Origin: an uncultured Faecalibacterium sp.
GTDB taxonomy: Bacteria; Bacillota; Clostridia; Oscillospirales; Ruminococcaceae
Assembly: GCA_934547065.1 (NCBI GenBank)
Contig: CAKTEF010000009.1
Span: 1-64,000, forward strand
DNA length: 64,000 bases
Direction of reading: 5' to 3'
This document shows positions 44,357 through 53,597 of the stretch, in pieces (position 1 is the stretch's first letter; each line of letters opens with the position of its first letter). The translations under genes and the position numbers were made by a program. The notes below the pieces were generated by a model that was given only the letters and a program-made list of their open reading frames with translations, was not told where the DNA came from and ran no database searches.

Positions 44357-44998
44357 ATGAACACGCCCGGCAAAGCTTCTCTCCCGGTGATCAAGCGTCT
44401 GCCCAAATATTATCGCTATCTGCGCACCCTGCGCAATGATGGCATCACCAGCATCTCCTCCCGTGAGCTGGCAGCCCAGATGGGCACCACCGCCTCCCAG
44501 GTGCGGCAGGATTTCAACTGCATCGGGGATGTGAACGGGCGGCAGGGCATCGGCTATTCGGTCGAGAACCTGCTCTCCATCCTGGAACAGCTGCTGTTCG
44601 GCAACGGGGACCGGCTGCCCACCATCCTGATCGGCTGCGGCCGCCTGGGCAAAGCGGTCAGCCGCTTTATTACCACCGATACCAACGGCTACAAGCTGAT
44701 CGCCGCGTTCGACAACTCCGCCGATGAAGTGGGCAAGGAGATCAACGGCATCCAGATCCTGCACATTGACGAGCTGGAAGCGTTCTGCGCCGAACACAAG
44801 CCGGAGGTGGCTGTGCTCTGCCTGCCCCGCAGCGGAGCCGAGGAGATCAGCGGCCGGTTGGTCAGCATGGACATCAAGGGCTTCTGGAACTTCTCCCACT
44901 ACGACCTCTCGGTGCCGTATCCGGACGTGGTGGTGGAGAACGTCCACCTGGGCGACAGCCTGATGAGCCTGGGCTACCGCCTGCGCAACCAGGACTGA
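44357..44998 (+). CDS. rex: redox-sensing transcriptional repressor Rex
   Basis: 213 aa, normal length. N-terminal winged helix (about 1-80, VIKRLPKYYRYL and GTTASQVRQDF) and Rossmann NAD(H) domain with IGCGRLGKA near residue 92, then a C-terminal domain-swapped helix. Represses fermentation and NADH-reoxidation genes when NADH/NAD+ is low. ATG 44357 after AAAGGGG. Monocistronic by the hairpin that follows. Confidence 0.95.
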   Translation: MNTPGKASLPVIKRLPKYYRYLRTLRNDGITSISSRELAAQMGTTASQVRQDFNCIGDVNGRQGIGYSVENLLSILEQLLFGNGDRLPTILIGCGRLGKAVSRFITTDTNGYKLIAAFDNSADEVGKEINGIQILHIDELEAFCAEHKPEVAVLCLPRSGAEEISGRLVSMDIKGFWNFSHYDLSVPYPDVVVENVHLGDSLMSLGYRLRNQD

Positions 44999-45030
44999 GT
45001 CCATACTATATAAAAATAAGAAAGCAGGCT

Positions 45031-45073
45031 ACAACCCTCCCGGCGCAGCAACGGCTGAGAGGGTTGTCTTTTT
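45031..45073 (+). terminator. terminator between rex and tdk
   Basis: ACAACCCTC/GAGGGTTGT stem followed by T5. Its 3' flank abuts the ribosome site of tdk, so it could also regulate tdk by termination. Confidence 0.75.
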
Positions 45074-45089
45074 ATGAGGAGGAGTCCCA

Positions 45090-45707
45090 ATGGCAAAGCT
45101 TTATTTCCGTTACGGTGCCATGAACAGCGGCAAAAGCACCGCCCTGATGCAGGTAGCACACAACTATGAGGAGCAGGGGATGCGGGTGCTGATCCTGAAA
45201 CCGCAGGTGGACACCAAGGGCGGCAGCGAACTGGTCAGCCGCCTGGGGGTCCGCCGCAGGGCCGACCTGCTGATCCCGCCGGAGACCGATGTGTTCGAGG
45301 CCGTGCGCGCCGCCAACACCGGCGAGAAACCGCTGGCCTGCGTGCTGTGCGATGAGAGCCAGTTCTTTACTCCGGAGCAGGCCGAGCAGCTGTTCATGGT
45401 CACGGTCGATCTGAACATCCCGGTGATCTGCTATGGCCTGCGGTCCGATTTTTCGCTCCGGGGCTTCCCCGGCTCCACCCGTCTGCTGGAACTGGCCCAC
45501 ACCATCGAGGAGATGAAAACCATCTGCACCTGCGGCCGCAAAGCCACCTGCAACTGCCGCAAGGTCAACGGCACGTTCGTATTTGAGGGCGAGCAGGTGG
45601 CCATCGACCTGGAAAACGACGTGCAGTACGTCAGCATGTGCCCGCAGTGCTATTTCCGGGCGCGCCGCGCTTTTTATGCCCGCCGGGCGGCCCGGCAGGA
45701 TTCCTGA
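45090..45707 (+). CDS. tdk: thymidine kinase (type II)
   Basis: 205 aa. P-loop GAMNSGKS at residues 9-16, Walker B-like CVLCDESQFF, lasso-domain zinc cysteines (CTCGRKATC and CPQC). Salvages thymidine to dTMP. AGGAGGAG before ATG. A terminator-like hairpin lies directly upstream, and a strong one after. Confidence 0.95.
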   Translation: MAKLYFRYGAMNSGKSTALMQVAHNYEEQGMRVLILKPQVDTKGGSELVSRLGVRRRADLLIPPETDVFEAVRAANTGEKPLACVLCDESQFFTPEQAEQLFMVTVDLNIPVICYGLRSDFSLRGFPGSTRLLELAHTIEEMKTICTCGRKATCNCRKVNGTFVFEGEQVAIDLENDVQYVSMCPQCYFRARRAFYARRAARQDS

Positions 45708-46241
45708 TATTTCCAAAGAATCATTTCGTTTCGTCCATTTTGCGGCTTCTTTTTCAAAATTTCAAATTCTTTTCCGCACGCGGCAGGTTCTGCCGTGTGC
45801 TTTTTTCGGCCCGTTTTGCGGAGTTGATATATCAGTTGTATCCAACTGCGAACGTTTTTTGCACAATTGATATATCAGTTCGCAATTCCCCAGAATTGTC
45901 CATTTCTCTGCATGTTGTATACAACAGAGGTTCGTTCTTTTCGGAAATGGTTACAAAAATATTGCAGATTTGGGGGTTCTGCGCCTGTCTCCCGGCCGTT
46001 TTCTATGCAATCTGTTGAAGTATACATGTTGCACAGTTTTTTTCGTCAAGTTTATTCATTTCGGCAATGGTGTCAAATTCCGAAAAACAAGCACAGCAAT
46101 ATTTGTTTGTTTTTTGTTCGTTCACTTCAATTTCCCTCTTTCTTTTTCGGGTCACTTTTGTTATCATAATTGTATACAACGGGTTCTGTGCAGAAGGGCC
46201 CGGTTGAATGATGTTTTCGATTTATTAGGAGGAGAACCAAA
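45708..46241 (+). promoter_or_regulatory. upstream region of the pectin-oligosaccharide importer
   Basis: 534 bases without a gene. tdk terminator GCACGCGGCA/TGCCGTGTGC (45776-45800) plus T6. Then two copies of TTGATATATCAGTT (45824-45837, 45867-45880) and two TTGTATACAA palindromes (45915-45924, 46170-46179), the second next to a CATAAT -10. These look like repressor/activator sites. A+T-rich, no open frame of merit. Confidence 0.65.
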
Positions 46242-47612
46242 ATGAGCAAGGCAATTTCTCGTCGTGACTTCCTGAAAGTTACCGGCGCTGTGGGCGCAGC
46301 TGGTCTGCTGGCCGCCTGCGGCGGCAATGGCGGCGCTGCTTCCAGCACCGCTTCTTCCGCAGCCGAGGCTGCTTCTGTGGCTGGCCTGAGCAGCGATCCC
46401 GTCACCCTGACCATGAGCTGGTGGGGCGGCGAGTCCCGTCACAACGCTTACCAGGAGGCCATCAAGGCTTTCTCTGCTGAGCACAGCACCATCACCGTCA
46501 ACCCCACCTTCGCTGCATGGTCCGGCTGGGAGGACACCATGTCCACCAAGTTTGCAGGCGGCGTGGCTGAGGATGTCTGCCAGATCAACTGGAACTGGCT
46601 GTACAACTACTCCAAGAGCGGCCAGACTTTCATCGACCTGAACAGCGTTTCCGATTACCTGGATCTGACCCAGTGGGATGAGTCCAAGCTGGCTGCCTGC
46701 TACGTTGCAAACGCCCAGCAGTGCGTGCCCGTCTCCATGACCGGCCGTATCTTCTACTGGAACAAGACCACTTTCGACAAGGCTGGCATCTCTTTCCCCA
46801 CCACTCTGGACGAGCTGATGGCTGCCGGCAAGACCTTCCAGGAGAAGCTGGGCGATGACTACTATCCCCTGCACTTGGGCGCATACGACCGTATGATCCT
46901 GATGGTCTTCTACCTCGAGTCCAAGTACGGCAAGGACTGGGCAGACCCCACCACCTCTACCCTGAACTACACCGCCGACGAGATCGCTGAGGGCATCGAC
47001 TTCATCAAGAGCCTGGTCGAGGGTCACGTCATCATGAGCCTGCCCACCTACTACGGCTCCAACGGCGACAATGCTGCTCACCAGTCCAACGAGTGGATCA
47101 CCGGTAAGCTGGCCGGCTGCTTCGAGTGGGACTCCTCCGCTACCAAGTACGCTGACGCTCTGGACGAGGAGAACAAGGCTGGCTTCACCGTCGGCGAGGA
47201 GATCAAGTTCGGCGATTACAACGGCGGCTTCTCCAAGGTCTCCATGGGTCTGGCCATCACCAAGACCTGCGAGCACCCCGCAGAGGCTGCTACCCTGATC
47301 AACTTCCTGCTGAACGAGGAGAAGGGCGCTTCCATCATGGGTTCTGAGTGCGGCGTGCCTGCTTCCAAGGCTGGTCTGGCCGCTGCTCAGGCTGCCGGCG
47401 CTGTCAAGGAGCTGGTCGCTGAGGCAAACGGCAAGGTCATGGCTTTCGTTTCCAACCAGCTGGATCCCCTGTTCGAGTCCAACGACCTGAAGGCTACCGG
47501 CACCGGCATCTATCAGGAAGTGTTCGACACTCTGGATTACGACAATGTTTCCGGCGCTGACCTGGTCGATACCCTGCTGGACGGCATGGAGTCTGTTGGC
47601 TACACGGTCTGA
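46242..47612 (+). CDS. ABC oligosaccharide-binding lipoprotein (SBP family 1)
   Basis: 456 aa. Signal with SRRDFLK and lipobox L-A-A-C (near residue 25), then an extracellular solute-binding family 1 fold: VTLTMSWWGGESRHNAYQEA start, FAAWSGWEDTM, and WISTGKLAG-like segment ITGKLAGCFEW. Partner of two MalF/MalG-type permeases downstream; no ATPase gene here, so a shared MsmX-type ATPase encoded elsewhere is expected. Pectin enzymes follow, so the ligand is probably an unsaturated or rhamno-galacturonan oligosaccharide. Very biased codons. AGGAGG before ATG. Confidence 0.88.
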   Translation: MSKAISRRDFLKVTGAVGAAGLLAACGGNGGAASSTASSAAEAASVAGLSSDPVTLTMSWWGGESRHNAYQEAIKAFSAEHSTITVNPTFAAWSGWEDTMSTKFAGGVAEDVCQINWNWLYNYSKSGQTFIDLNSVSDYLDLTQWDESKLAACYVANAQQCVPVSMTGRIFYWNKTTFDKAGISFPTTLDELMAAGKTFQEKLGDDYYPLHLGAYDRMILMVFYLESKYGKDWADPTTSTLNYTADEIAEGIDFIKSLVEGHVIMSLPTYYGSNGDNAAHQSNEWITGKLAGCFEWDSSATKYADALDEENKAGFTVGEEIKFGDYNGGFSKVSMGLAITKTCEHPAEAATLINFLLNEEKGASIMGSECGVPASKAGLAAAQAAGAVKELVAEANGKVMAFVSNQLDPLFESNDLKATGTGIYQEVFDTLDYDNVSGADLVDTLLDGMESVGYTV

Positions 47613-47646
47613 TCGGACAGCATTTTCCTGAATTAAGCATACATAC

Positions 47647-47685
47647 AAGGGGCATCTGACCGCCCATAGGCCCGATGCCCTTTTT
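47647..47685 (+). terminator. hairpin between binding protein and permeases
   Basis: AAGGGGCATC/GATGCCCTT stem and T5. Probably partial, giving binding-protein excess. Confidence 0.75.
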
Positions 47686-47779
47686 GCTCAGGAATAGGTT
47701 ACAATTTTTTGACAGATCTGTTTCCTGAATGTGACGGAGCATTCCGTCGCCCGAAATCCCGCAAAAGGAGGATTCCCGG

Positions 47780-48706
47780 ATGAAAGAAACCAAAGCACCC
47801 TCGCTGGGACGCACCCCGGCCCAGAAGTTTTTTGACAAATGGCAGGGCCTGTTCTACCTGATCCCCTGGATCATCGGCTTTGTCGTGTTCAAGGCCATCC
47901 CGTTCGGTCAGTCGCTGTATTACAGCTTCACCGATATGGACTTCTTCAACGGCATCCATCAGTATGGCATCATGAACTATGTGGACGCTTTCACCACTCC
48001 CAAGATCACCAAGGCGCTCATCACCACCTTCAAGTACAGCTTCATCACTGTGCCTCTGAAGCTGATCTTCGCACTGTTCATCGCCTACATCCTGAACTTC
48101 AAGATCGCCTGCGTGAACCTGTTCCGCACCGTCTACTACATCCCCTCCATCCTCGGCGGCTCTGTGGCGATCGCCGTGCTGTGGAAGGCCGTCTTCCGTG
48201 ACGACGGCCTGGTGAACACCATCATCCGCGGCCTCACCTTTGGCCACGCACAGGGTCCCTCCTGGCTGAGCGACCCCAGCTACGCACTGTGGATCATCTG
48301 TTTCCTGCGTATCTGGCAGTTCGGTTCCGCCATGGTGCTGTTCCTGGCTGCTCTGAAAGGTGTGCCTGCCGACCTGTACGAGGCTGCCACCATCGACGGT
48401 GCCGGTAAGTGGAAGCAGTTCTTCTCCATCACCGTCCCGATGATCACCCCCATCATCTTCTACAACCTGGTCACTCAGATCTGCCAGGCTTTCCAGGAGT
48501 TCAATGGCCCGTTCATCATCACCAACGGCGGTCCCCGCGGTTCCACCACCCTCATCTCCATTCTGGTTTACAACTACGCATTCAAGTCCAACCAGATGGG
48601 CATGGCTTCCGCACTGGCATGGATCATGTTCGTCATCGTCTGCATCCTGACGATCATCGCCTTCACCAGCCAGAAGAAGTGGGTCTACTACTCGGATGAA
48701 AGGTAA
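47780..48706 (+). CDS. ABC sugar permease, MalF/LacF type
   Basis: 308 aa, six membrane helices. Binding-protein-dependent permease with the EAA loop LYEAATIDGAGKWKQF at about residue 200, where the ATPase docks. Starts behind AAAGGAGG. Twelve bases before the second permease. Forms the channel with it. Confidence 0.9.
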   Translation: MKETKAPSLGRTPAQKFFDKWQGLFYLIPWIIGFVVFKAIPFGQSLYYSFTDMDFFNGIHQYGIMNYVDAFTTPKITKALITTFKYSFITVPLKLIFALFIAYILNFKIACVNLFRTVYYIPSILGGSVAIAVLWKAVFRDDGLVNTIIRGLTFGHAQGPSWLSDPSYALWIICFLRIWQFGSAMVLFLAALKGVPADLYEAATIDGAGKWKQFFSITVPMITPIIFYNLVTQICQAFQEFNGPFIITNGGPRGSTTLISILVYNYAFKSNQMGMASALAWIMFVIVCILTIIAFTSQKKWVYYSDER

Positions 48707-48717
48707 GGTGTGACAGT

Positions 48718-49575
48718 ATGGGAATGAAAACATCTAACGCCATCGCGACGTTTTTCAAGTACTTTGTCCTGATCCTGGTGGGCCTGATCATGATCTATCC
48801 CCTGCTGTGGATGGTCAGCGCCACCTTTAAGGACAACAGCGAGATCTTTGCAGGCATCGGCCTGTGGATCAAGAACCCCACCCTGGAGGGCTACAAGAAC
48901 GCGCTGAACAACTTCGGCGGTTCCATCAACATCCTGCAGGCCATGCTGAACACCTACTCTTATGTTCTGCCCAAGGTCATCTGCACCGTTGTCTCCTCCT
49001 GCATTGCAGCTTACGGCTTTGGCCGTTTCGACTTCCCCGGCCGGAAGATCCTGTTCAGCATCATGCTGGCCACCCTGTTCCTGCCGCAGGTCGTTCTGAA
49101 CGTTCCGCAGTTCCTGCTGTACACCAAGTTCGGCTGGGTCAACAGCCCGTTCTACCTGGCCATCTGGGTCCACTGCGCATTTGCAACCGAGACCTACTTC
49201 GTCTACCAGCTGGTGCAGTTCATGCGCAATGTCCCGCGTGATCTGGACGAGGCTGCCGCCATCGACGGCTGCAACTCGTTCCAGACCCTGTACCGGGTCA
49301 TCGTCCCCATGCTGATGCCCGCTCTGGTGTCCTGCGCACTGTTCCAGTTCATGTGGAGCTGCAACGACTTCATGGGCCCCCTGCTTTATGTGCAGACCCC
49401 CGCAAAGTACCCCATGTCCCTGTTCGTCAAGCTGTCCATGGACGGTGATACTGGCTTTGCATGGAACCGGATCCTGGCCCTGTCGCTGATCTCCATCCTG
49501 CCGCAGCTGATCGTTTTCTTCTGTGCACAGGATCAGTTCGTCGAAGGTATCTCCGCCGGTGCTGTCAAGGGCTGA
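48718..49575 (+). CDS. ABC sugar permease, MalG type
   Basis: 285 aa, six membrane helices, EAA loop LDEAAAIDGCNSFQTLYRV at about residue 177. Ends ...QFVEGISAGAVKG, the standard MalG-family tail. Weak ribosome site (AAGGTG). Last gene of the importer operon; strong terminator follows. Confidence 0.9.
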   Translation: MGMKTSNAIATFFKYFVLILVGLIMIYPLLWMVSATFKDNSEIFAGIGLWIKNPTLEGYKNALNNFGGSINILQAMLNTYSYVLPKVICTVVSSCIAAYGFGRFDFPGRKILFSIMLATLFLPQVVLNVPQFLLYTKFGWVNSPFYLAIWVHCAFATETYFVYQLVQFMRNVPRDLDEAAAIDGCNSFQTLYRVIVPMLMPALVSCALFQFMWSCNDFMGPLLYVQTPAKYPMSLFVKLSMDGDTGFAWNRILALSLISILPQLIVFFCAQDQFVEGISAGAVKG

Positions 49576-49615
49576 TTTCAGCCCCCACTGCGGACAGAAG
49601 TTCTGACGTAACTTA

Positions 49616-49654
49616 AAAACACCCCCTGTGCCCGGACTGCACAGGGGGTGTTTT
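49616..49654. terminator. bidirectional terminator, CTGTGC core
   Basis: Perfect 16-bp stem AAAACACCCCCTGTGC/GCACAGGGGGTGTTTT, loop 7, between convergent genes. Confidence 0.92.
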
Positions 49655-49670
49655 GTGTTGGGGCTGCGGC

Positions 49671-50486
49671 TCAGCTGCGGTGGCTCTTGCGGTACTGCAG
49701 CGGGCCGGTGCCCATGGTCTCGCGGAACACGCGGCGGAAATGCGCCGCTGAGGCAAAGCCGGTCTGCTCGGCCACCGTGCTGATGTTCAGGTCCGTCGTC
49801 TCCAGCAGGCGCTGGGCGGCCTCGATGCGGCGGCCGTTGATGTAATCCACAATGGACTGCCCCGTGACCCGCCGGAACAGGCGGCTGAGATAATAGGGCG
49901 AAAGGTAAAACCGGGCCGCCACATCGCTGAGCGAAAGTTTTTGCTGGTAGTTGGCGGCAAGATAGGCGCAGATCTGCTCCACCGTCTCGTTGCGGGGGCG
50001 GGATTCCTGCCGCTCGCTGCGGCATTCCTGCTCCACATAGTGCAGCAGCAGCGAGAGATAGCTCATGCCCGGATACTCCAGCTCGCCCTCGGCGCTGTGC
50101 ATCATGCCCAGCAGCGTGCGCAGGCGGCTGGACCACTGCACCGAGCCATACAGCACCGTATGGCTGCCCGGCTCAAACAGCGGCGAAAGATCCCACTGGG
50201 TCAGATTTTTCAGCTCCGCCAGAGCGGCCAGCGGGAACTGGCAGCCGATCAGCTCCGGGGCCACATGGCCGGTCTGCTGCAACAGGCCGCTGCCCGGCCC
50301 CAGCAGCATCAGGCAGCCGGGGTTCGCCAGCAGCGTTTCGCCGCCCTGTAACAGGCTGCAGCTGCCGCCGGATACCAGCACCAGCCGCCCGTTCTCCGGC
50401 TCCTCCGGCAGGTCCAGCTGCCCGGCGTTGAGCCGGAGCTGGACCGTTGTGACCCGGCTGTTCAGTTTTTCGCGTTCCGCTTTCAT
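49671..50486 (-). CDS. AraC family transcriptional regulator
   Basis: 271 aa. N-terminal cupin-like ligand domain (about 1-155) and C-terminal double helix-turn-helix (about 170-270): LSLSDVAARFYLSPYYLSRLF for the first and NISTVAEQTGFASAAHFRRVF for the second, the AraC signature. Divergent from the GH28/GH105 genes and convergent with the importer, so a local sugar-responsive activator is likely. ATG 50486 behind GGGGAAC; the longer frame is rejected. Confidence 0.9.
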   Translation of the reverse strand: MKAEREKLNSRVTTVQLRLNAGQLDLPEEPENGRLVLVSGGSCSLLQGGETLLANPGCLMLLGPGSGLLQQTGHVAPELIGCQFPLAALAELKNLTQWDLSPLFEPGSHTVLYGSVQWSSRLRTLLGMMHSAEGELEYPGMSYLSLLLHYVEQECRSERQESRPRNETVEQICAYLAANYQQKLSLSDVAARFYLSPYYLSRLFRRVTGQSIVDYINGRRIEAAQRLLETTDLNISTVAEQTGFASAAHFRRVFRETMGTGPLQYRKSHRS

Positions 50487-50574
50487 GGCTGTTCCCCGCT
50501 TTCCGTGCCGCACATTCTGTTGTTTATCGCAATTTTCAAAAATAGTGCCGATCAAGACGACATATTTGCGATAT

Positions 50575-50616
50575 GCAGTTTGCGGATGTTGCTTGTGCAT
50601 TAAAAACGCAAACTGC
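50575..50616. promoter_or_regulatory. inverted repeat in the araC-GH28 divergent region
   Basis: Perfect 10-bp arms GCAGTTTGCG (50575-50584) and CGCAAACTGC (50607-50616), 22 bases apart. A further TTTGCG occurs at 50565-50570. Fits a binding site for the adjacent AraC protein. Inference. Confidence 0.55.
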
Positions 50617-50711
50617 TATAAGGCTTGTCTTTTCAAGCTTTAGTGTACCATGCCTGCCCCGCGCGGGCAAGCTGTAAATCTGTTTTCAACATCCAAGGAG
50701 GCATCCTGTTT

Positions 50712-52268
50712 ATGAAGCTTTCCCTGATCCGTTCCATGACCCGCAGCGCCGTGTTCGAGCTGGAAAACGGCCTGTGCTACCGCCCGGCCCATCCGTTCCG
50801 CGTCAAGCTGAACGGCCAGCCGGTCTGCGAGAACCAGAACACCAACGTGTTCTCCCTGTTCTCCCTGACCCCCGGCACCACCTACACCGTTGCGGTGGAA
50901 GCCGAGGGCGAAACGCTGGATCTGGAGTTCACCACCCAGGCCGAGACGTTCTTTGTGGACGCATCCCGCTACGGCCTGGTGGCCGACGGCACCACCGACA
51001 ACACCGTGCGGCTGCAGGCGGCCCTGTCCACCTGCCCCAAAGGCGGCACGGTGTATGTTCCGGCAGGCCGCTATCGCACTTCCAGCCTGTTCCTGAAAAG
51101 CTGCACCACCCTCTATCTGGAAAAGGGCGCTGTGCTGCTGGGCGACAACGACCGCACCCACTACCCCATCCTGCCCGGCGTGCTGCCCAGCGAGAACGAG
51201 GTAGACGAATACTACCTGACCGGCTGGGAGGGCAACCCCCTGAACAGCTTTGCCGGCCTTTTGAACATCACCCAGGTCCACGACGTGGTCGTGACCGGCG
51301 AGGGCACCCTGGACTGCGATGCCGCCAACGGCGACTGGTGGGTGAACCCCAAGGTCAAGCGGATCGCCTGGCGGCCCCGCGCGGTCGCCATGGTAGACAG
51401 CGAGAACATCTGCCTGCACGGCATCACGGTGCAGAACAGCTATTCCTGGACCATCCACCCCATCTTTGTCAAGCACCTGGACCTGCTGAACTTCAACATC
51501 AACAACCCCTACAAGGCCCCCAACACCGACGGCATCGACCCCGAAAGCTGCGAGTACACCCGCATCATCGGCGTGAACATCCATGTGGGCGACGACTGCA
51601 TTGCCATGAAGGCCAGCAAGGTGTTCCTGGGCATGAAGCTGAAAAAGAGCTGTGAGCACACCGTGATCCGGAACTGCCTGCTGGACAAGGGCCATGGCGG
51701 CATCGTCATTGGCAGCGAGATGAGCGGCGGTGTGAAAGACATGGTGGTGACCCAGTGCCTGATGGACCACACCGACCGCGGCCTGCGGGTCAAGACCCGG
51801 CGCGGCCGCGGCAACACCGCCGTGATCGACGGGCTGGTGTTCCGCAATGTGGAAATGCGCGGGGTCAAGGCTCCGTTCGTCATCAACATGTTCTATTTCT
51901 GTGACCCGGACGGCCACGGCCCCTATGTGCAGTGCCGCGATGCCATGCCGGTGGACGAGTACACCCCCAAACTGGGCAGCCTGACCATGGAGGATATCGT
52001 GGCCACCGATGCCCAGTTCGCGGGCTGCTACTTTGACGGCCTGCCGGAGCAGCCCATCGAGCGCGTTTCCATGAAGAACGTGACCATCACCTTTGACCCC
52101 AACGCCCAGGAGGGCCAGGCCGCCATGGCGGACAACCGCCCGCTGGTGAAAAAGCTGGCCATCTATGCGGAGAACGTCAAGGAGATCGACCTGCACAACG
52201 TCAAGATCGAGGGCTACGAGGGCGAGCGGCTCCGCTTTGCCAACGTCGGCCATTTTGAGGAGGACTGA
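50712..52268 (+). CDS. GH28 polygalacturonase-type glycoside hydrolase
   Basis: 518 aa. N-terminal ~75-residue beta domain (fibronectin-like, FSLTPGTTYTVAVEA), then the right-handed beta-helix of GH28. Catalytic set in order: N271-T-D273, D294-D295, G-H328-G and R359-V-K361 (RIK variant). No signal peptide, so it acts in the cytoplasm on imported oligosaccharides as an exo-type (rhamno)galacturonan hydrolase. AAGGAGG before ATG 50712. Three bases before the GH105 gene. Confidence 0.92.
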   Translation: MKLSLIRSMTRSAVFELENGLCYRPAHPFRVKLNGQPVCENQNTNVFSLFSLTPGTTYTVAVEAEGETLDLEFTTQAETFFVDASRYGLVADGTTDNTVRLQAALSTCPKGGTVYVPAGRYRTSSLFLKSCTTLYLEKGAVLLGDNDRTHYPILPGVLPSENEVDEYYLTGWEGNPLNSFAGLLNITQVHDVVVTGEGTLDCDAANGDWWVNPKVKRIAWRPRAVAMVDSENICLHGITVQNSYSWTIHPIFVKHLDLLNFNINNPYKAPNTDGIDPESCEYTRIIGVNIHVGDDCIAMKASKVFLGMKLKKSCEHTVIRNCLLDKGHGGIVIGSEMSGGVKDMVVTQCLMDHTDRGLRVKTRRGRGNTAVIDGLVFRNVEMRGVKAPFVINMFYFCDPDGHGPYVQCRDAMPVDEYTPKLGSLTMEDIVATDAQFAGCYFDGLPEQPIERVSMKNVTITFDPNAQEGQAAMADNRPLVKKLAIYAENVKEIDLHNVKIEGYEGERLRFANVGHFEED

Positions 52269-52271
52269 CCC

Positions 52272-53417
52272 ATGACCCACCAAGAGATCCTTACCATGCT
52301 GGGCGATTATGTGGACTACCTGATCGCCAATTCCAGCGCCGAGGCACCGATGTGGAACATCGAAAAGGTGCGCAGCGGCAAACCCAACAAGTGGAACTAC
52401 ATCGACGGCTGCATGATCACCGCCTGCCTGAGCCTGTACAAGACCACCGGCGACGAAAAATACCTGAAGTTTTCCAAGGACTTCATCGACTGGTTCGTGC
52501 AGGAGGACGGCTCCATCAAGACCTACGACCCCAAGGAGTACAATCTGGACAATGTGAACCAGGGCAAGAACCTGTTCACCCTGTACGATATCTTTGGCGA
52601 TGAGAAGTACCGCAGGGCCATTGACACCATCCGCAGCCAGCTGGCCACCCAGCCCCGCACCAAGGAGGGCAACTTCTGGCACAAGGACATCTACCCCTGG
52701 CAGGTGTGGCTGGACGGCACCTACATGGCCCAGCCGTTCTACATGGAGTACGAGACCCGCTTCAACAAGATGCAGGGCTGCATCGACAGCTACAAGCAGT
52801 TCATGAACATCCAAAAGCACATGCGGGACGAGAAAACCGGCCTGTACTACCACGGCTACGACGAGAGCCGCCAGATGTACTGGGCCGACCCCGAGACCGG
52901 CTGCAGCCCCAACTTCTGGCTGCGGGCCATGGGCTGGTTCATGGTGGCCATGGTGGATGTGCTGGAGCGGATGGATGAGCAGCTGTACAACGAGTACCGC
53001 GGCATCATGGCACAGCTCCGCCAGACCATTGAGGACGTACACAAGTTCCAGGACGAGGAGACCGGCATGTTCTGGCAGGTGATGGATCACCCCGGCGTGG
53101 AGGGCAACTACCTGGAGACCAGCGGCACCGCCCTGTTCGCCTATGCCGTGCTCAAGGGCGTGCGCCTGGGCTATCTGCCCAAACGCATGGCCGCCTGGGC
53201 TGAAAAAGCCTTCTACGGCACCTGCGACAAGTACCTCTCCAAGAACCCGGACGGCAGCCTGCAGCTGGACGGCATCTGCCTGGTGGCAGGTCTGGGCGGC
53301 AAGGATCACCGTGACGGCTCCCTGGCTTACTACTTCAGCGAGCCGGTGGTCTGCAACGATGCCAAGGGCGTTGGTCCCCTGGTGCTGGCCTACACCGAAA
53401 TGATCGCACGCAAATAA
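52272..53417 (+). CDS. GH105 unsaturated rhamnogalacturonyl hydrolase (YteR type)
   Basis: 381 aa, alpha6/alpha6 barrel. WHKDIYPWQVWLDGTYMAQPF near residue 150 carries the Asp that hydrates the 4,5-unsaturated uronic acid; also SPNFWLRAMGWF and LETSGTALFAYAVLKG, typical of YteR/YesR. Intracellular (no signal peptide). Removes the unsaturated end left by pectate or rhamnogalacturonan lyases. Its ribosome site lies in the end of the GH28 gene, so the two are coupled. Confidence 0.93.
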   Translation: MTHQEILTMLGDYVDYLIANSSAEAPMWNIEKVRSGKPNKWNYIDGCMITACLSLYKTTGDEKYLKFSKDFIDWFVQEDGSIKTYDPKEYNLDNVNQGKNLFTLYDIFGDEKYRRAIDTIRSQLATQPRTKEGNFWHKDIYPWQVWLDGTYMAQPFYMEYETRFNKMQGCIDSYKQFMNIQKHMRDEKTGLYYHGYDESRQMYWADPETGCSPNFWLRAMGWFMVAMVDVLERMDEQLYNEYRGIMAQLRQTIEDVHKFQDEETGMFWQVMDHPGVEGNYLETSGTALFAYAVLKGVRLGYLPKRMAAWAEKAFYGTCDKYLSKNPDGSLQLDGICLVAGLGGKDHRDGSLAYYFSEPVVCNDAKGVGPLVLAYTEMIARK

Positions 53418-53436
53418 CCTCAACCCCCCAAACAGC

Positions 53437-53474
53437 AAAAAACCGCCGCGGTGACCAACCGCAGCGGTTTTTTG
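53437..53474. terminator. terminator after the pectin enzymes
   Basis: AAAAACCGC-CGCGGT/AACCGCAGCGGTTTTT with T6, convergent genes on both sides. Confidence 0.85.
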
Positions 53475-53597
53475 TTATTACACTTTTTTCTTCGGCACCC
53501 ATCGTCCGGATGCTGGTTGTATTATAACCGGGAAAGCGGCATCTGTAAAATACATTTTTCGTATCCCTGTGATACCGTTTTGGTATTTCTGCCCGGT

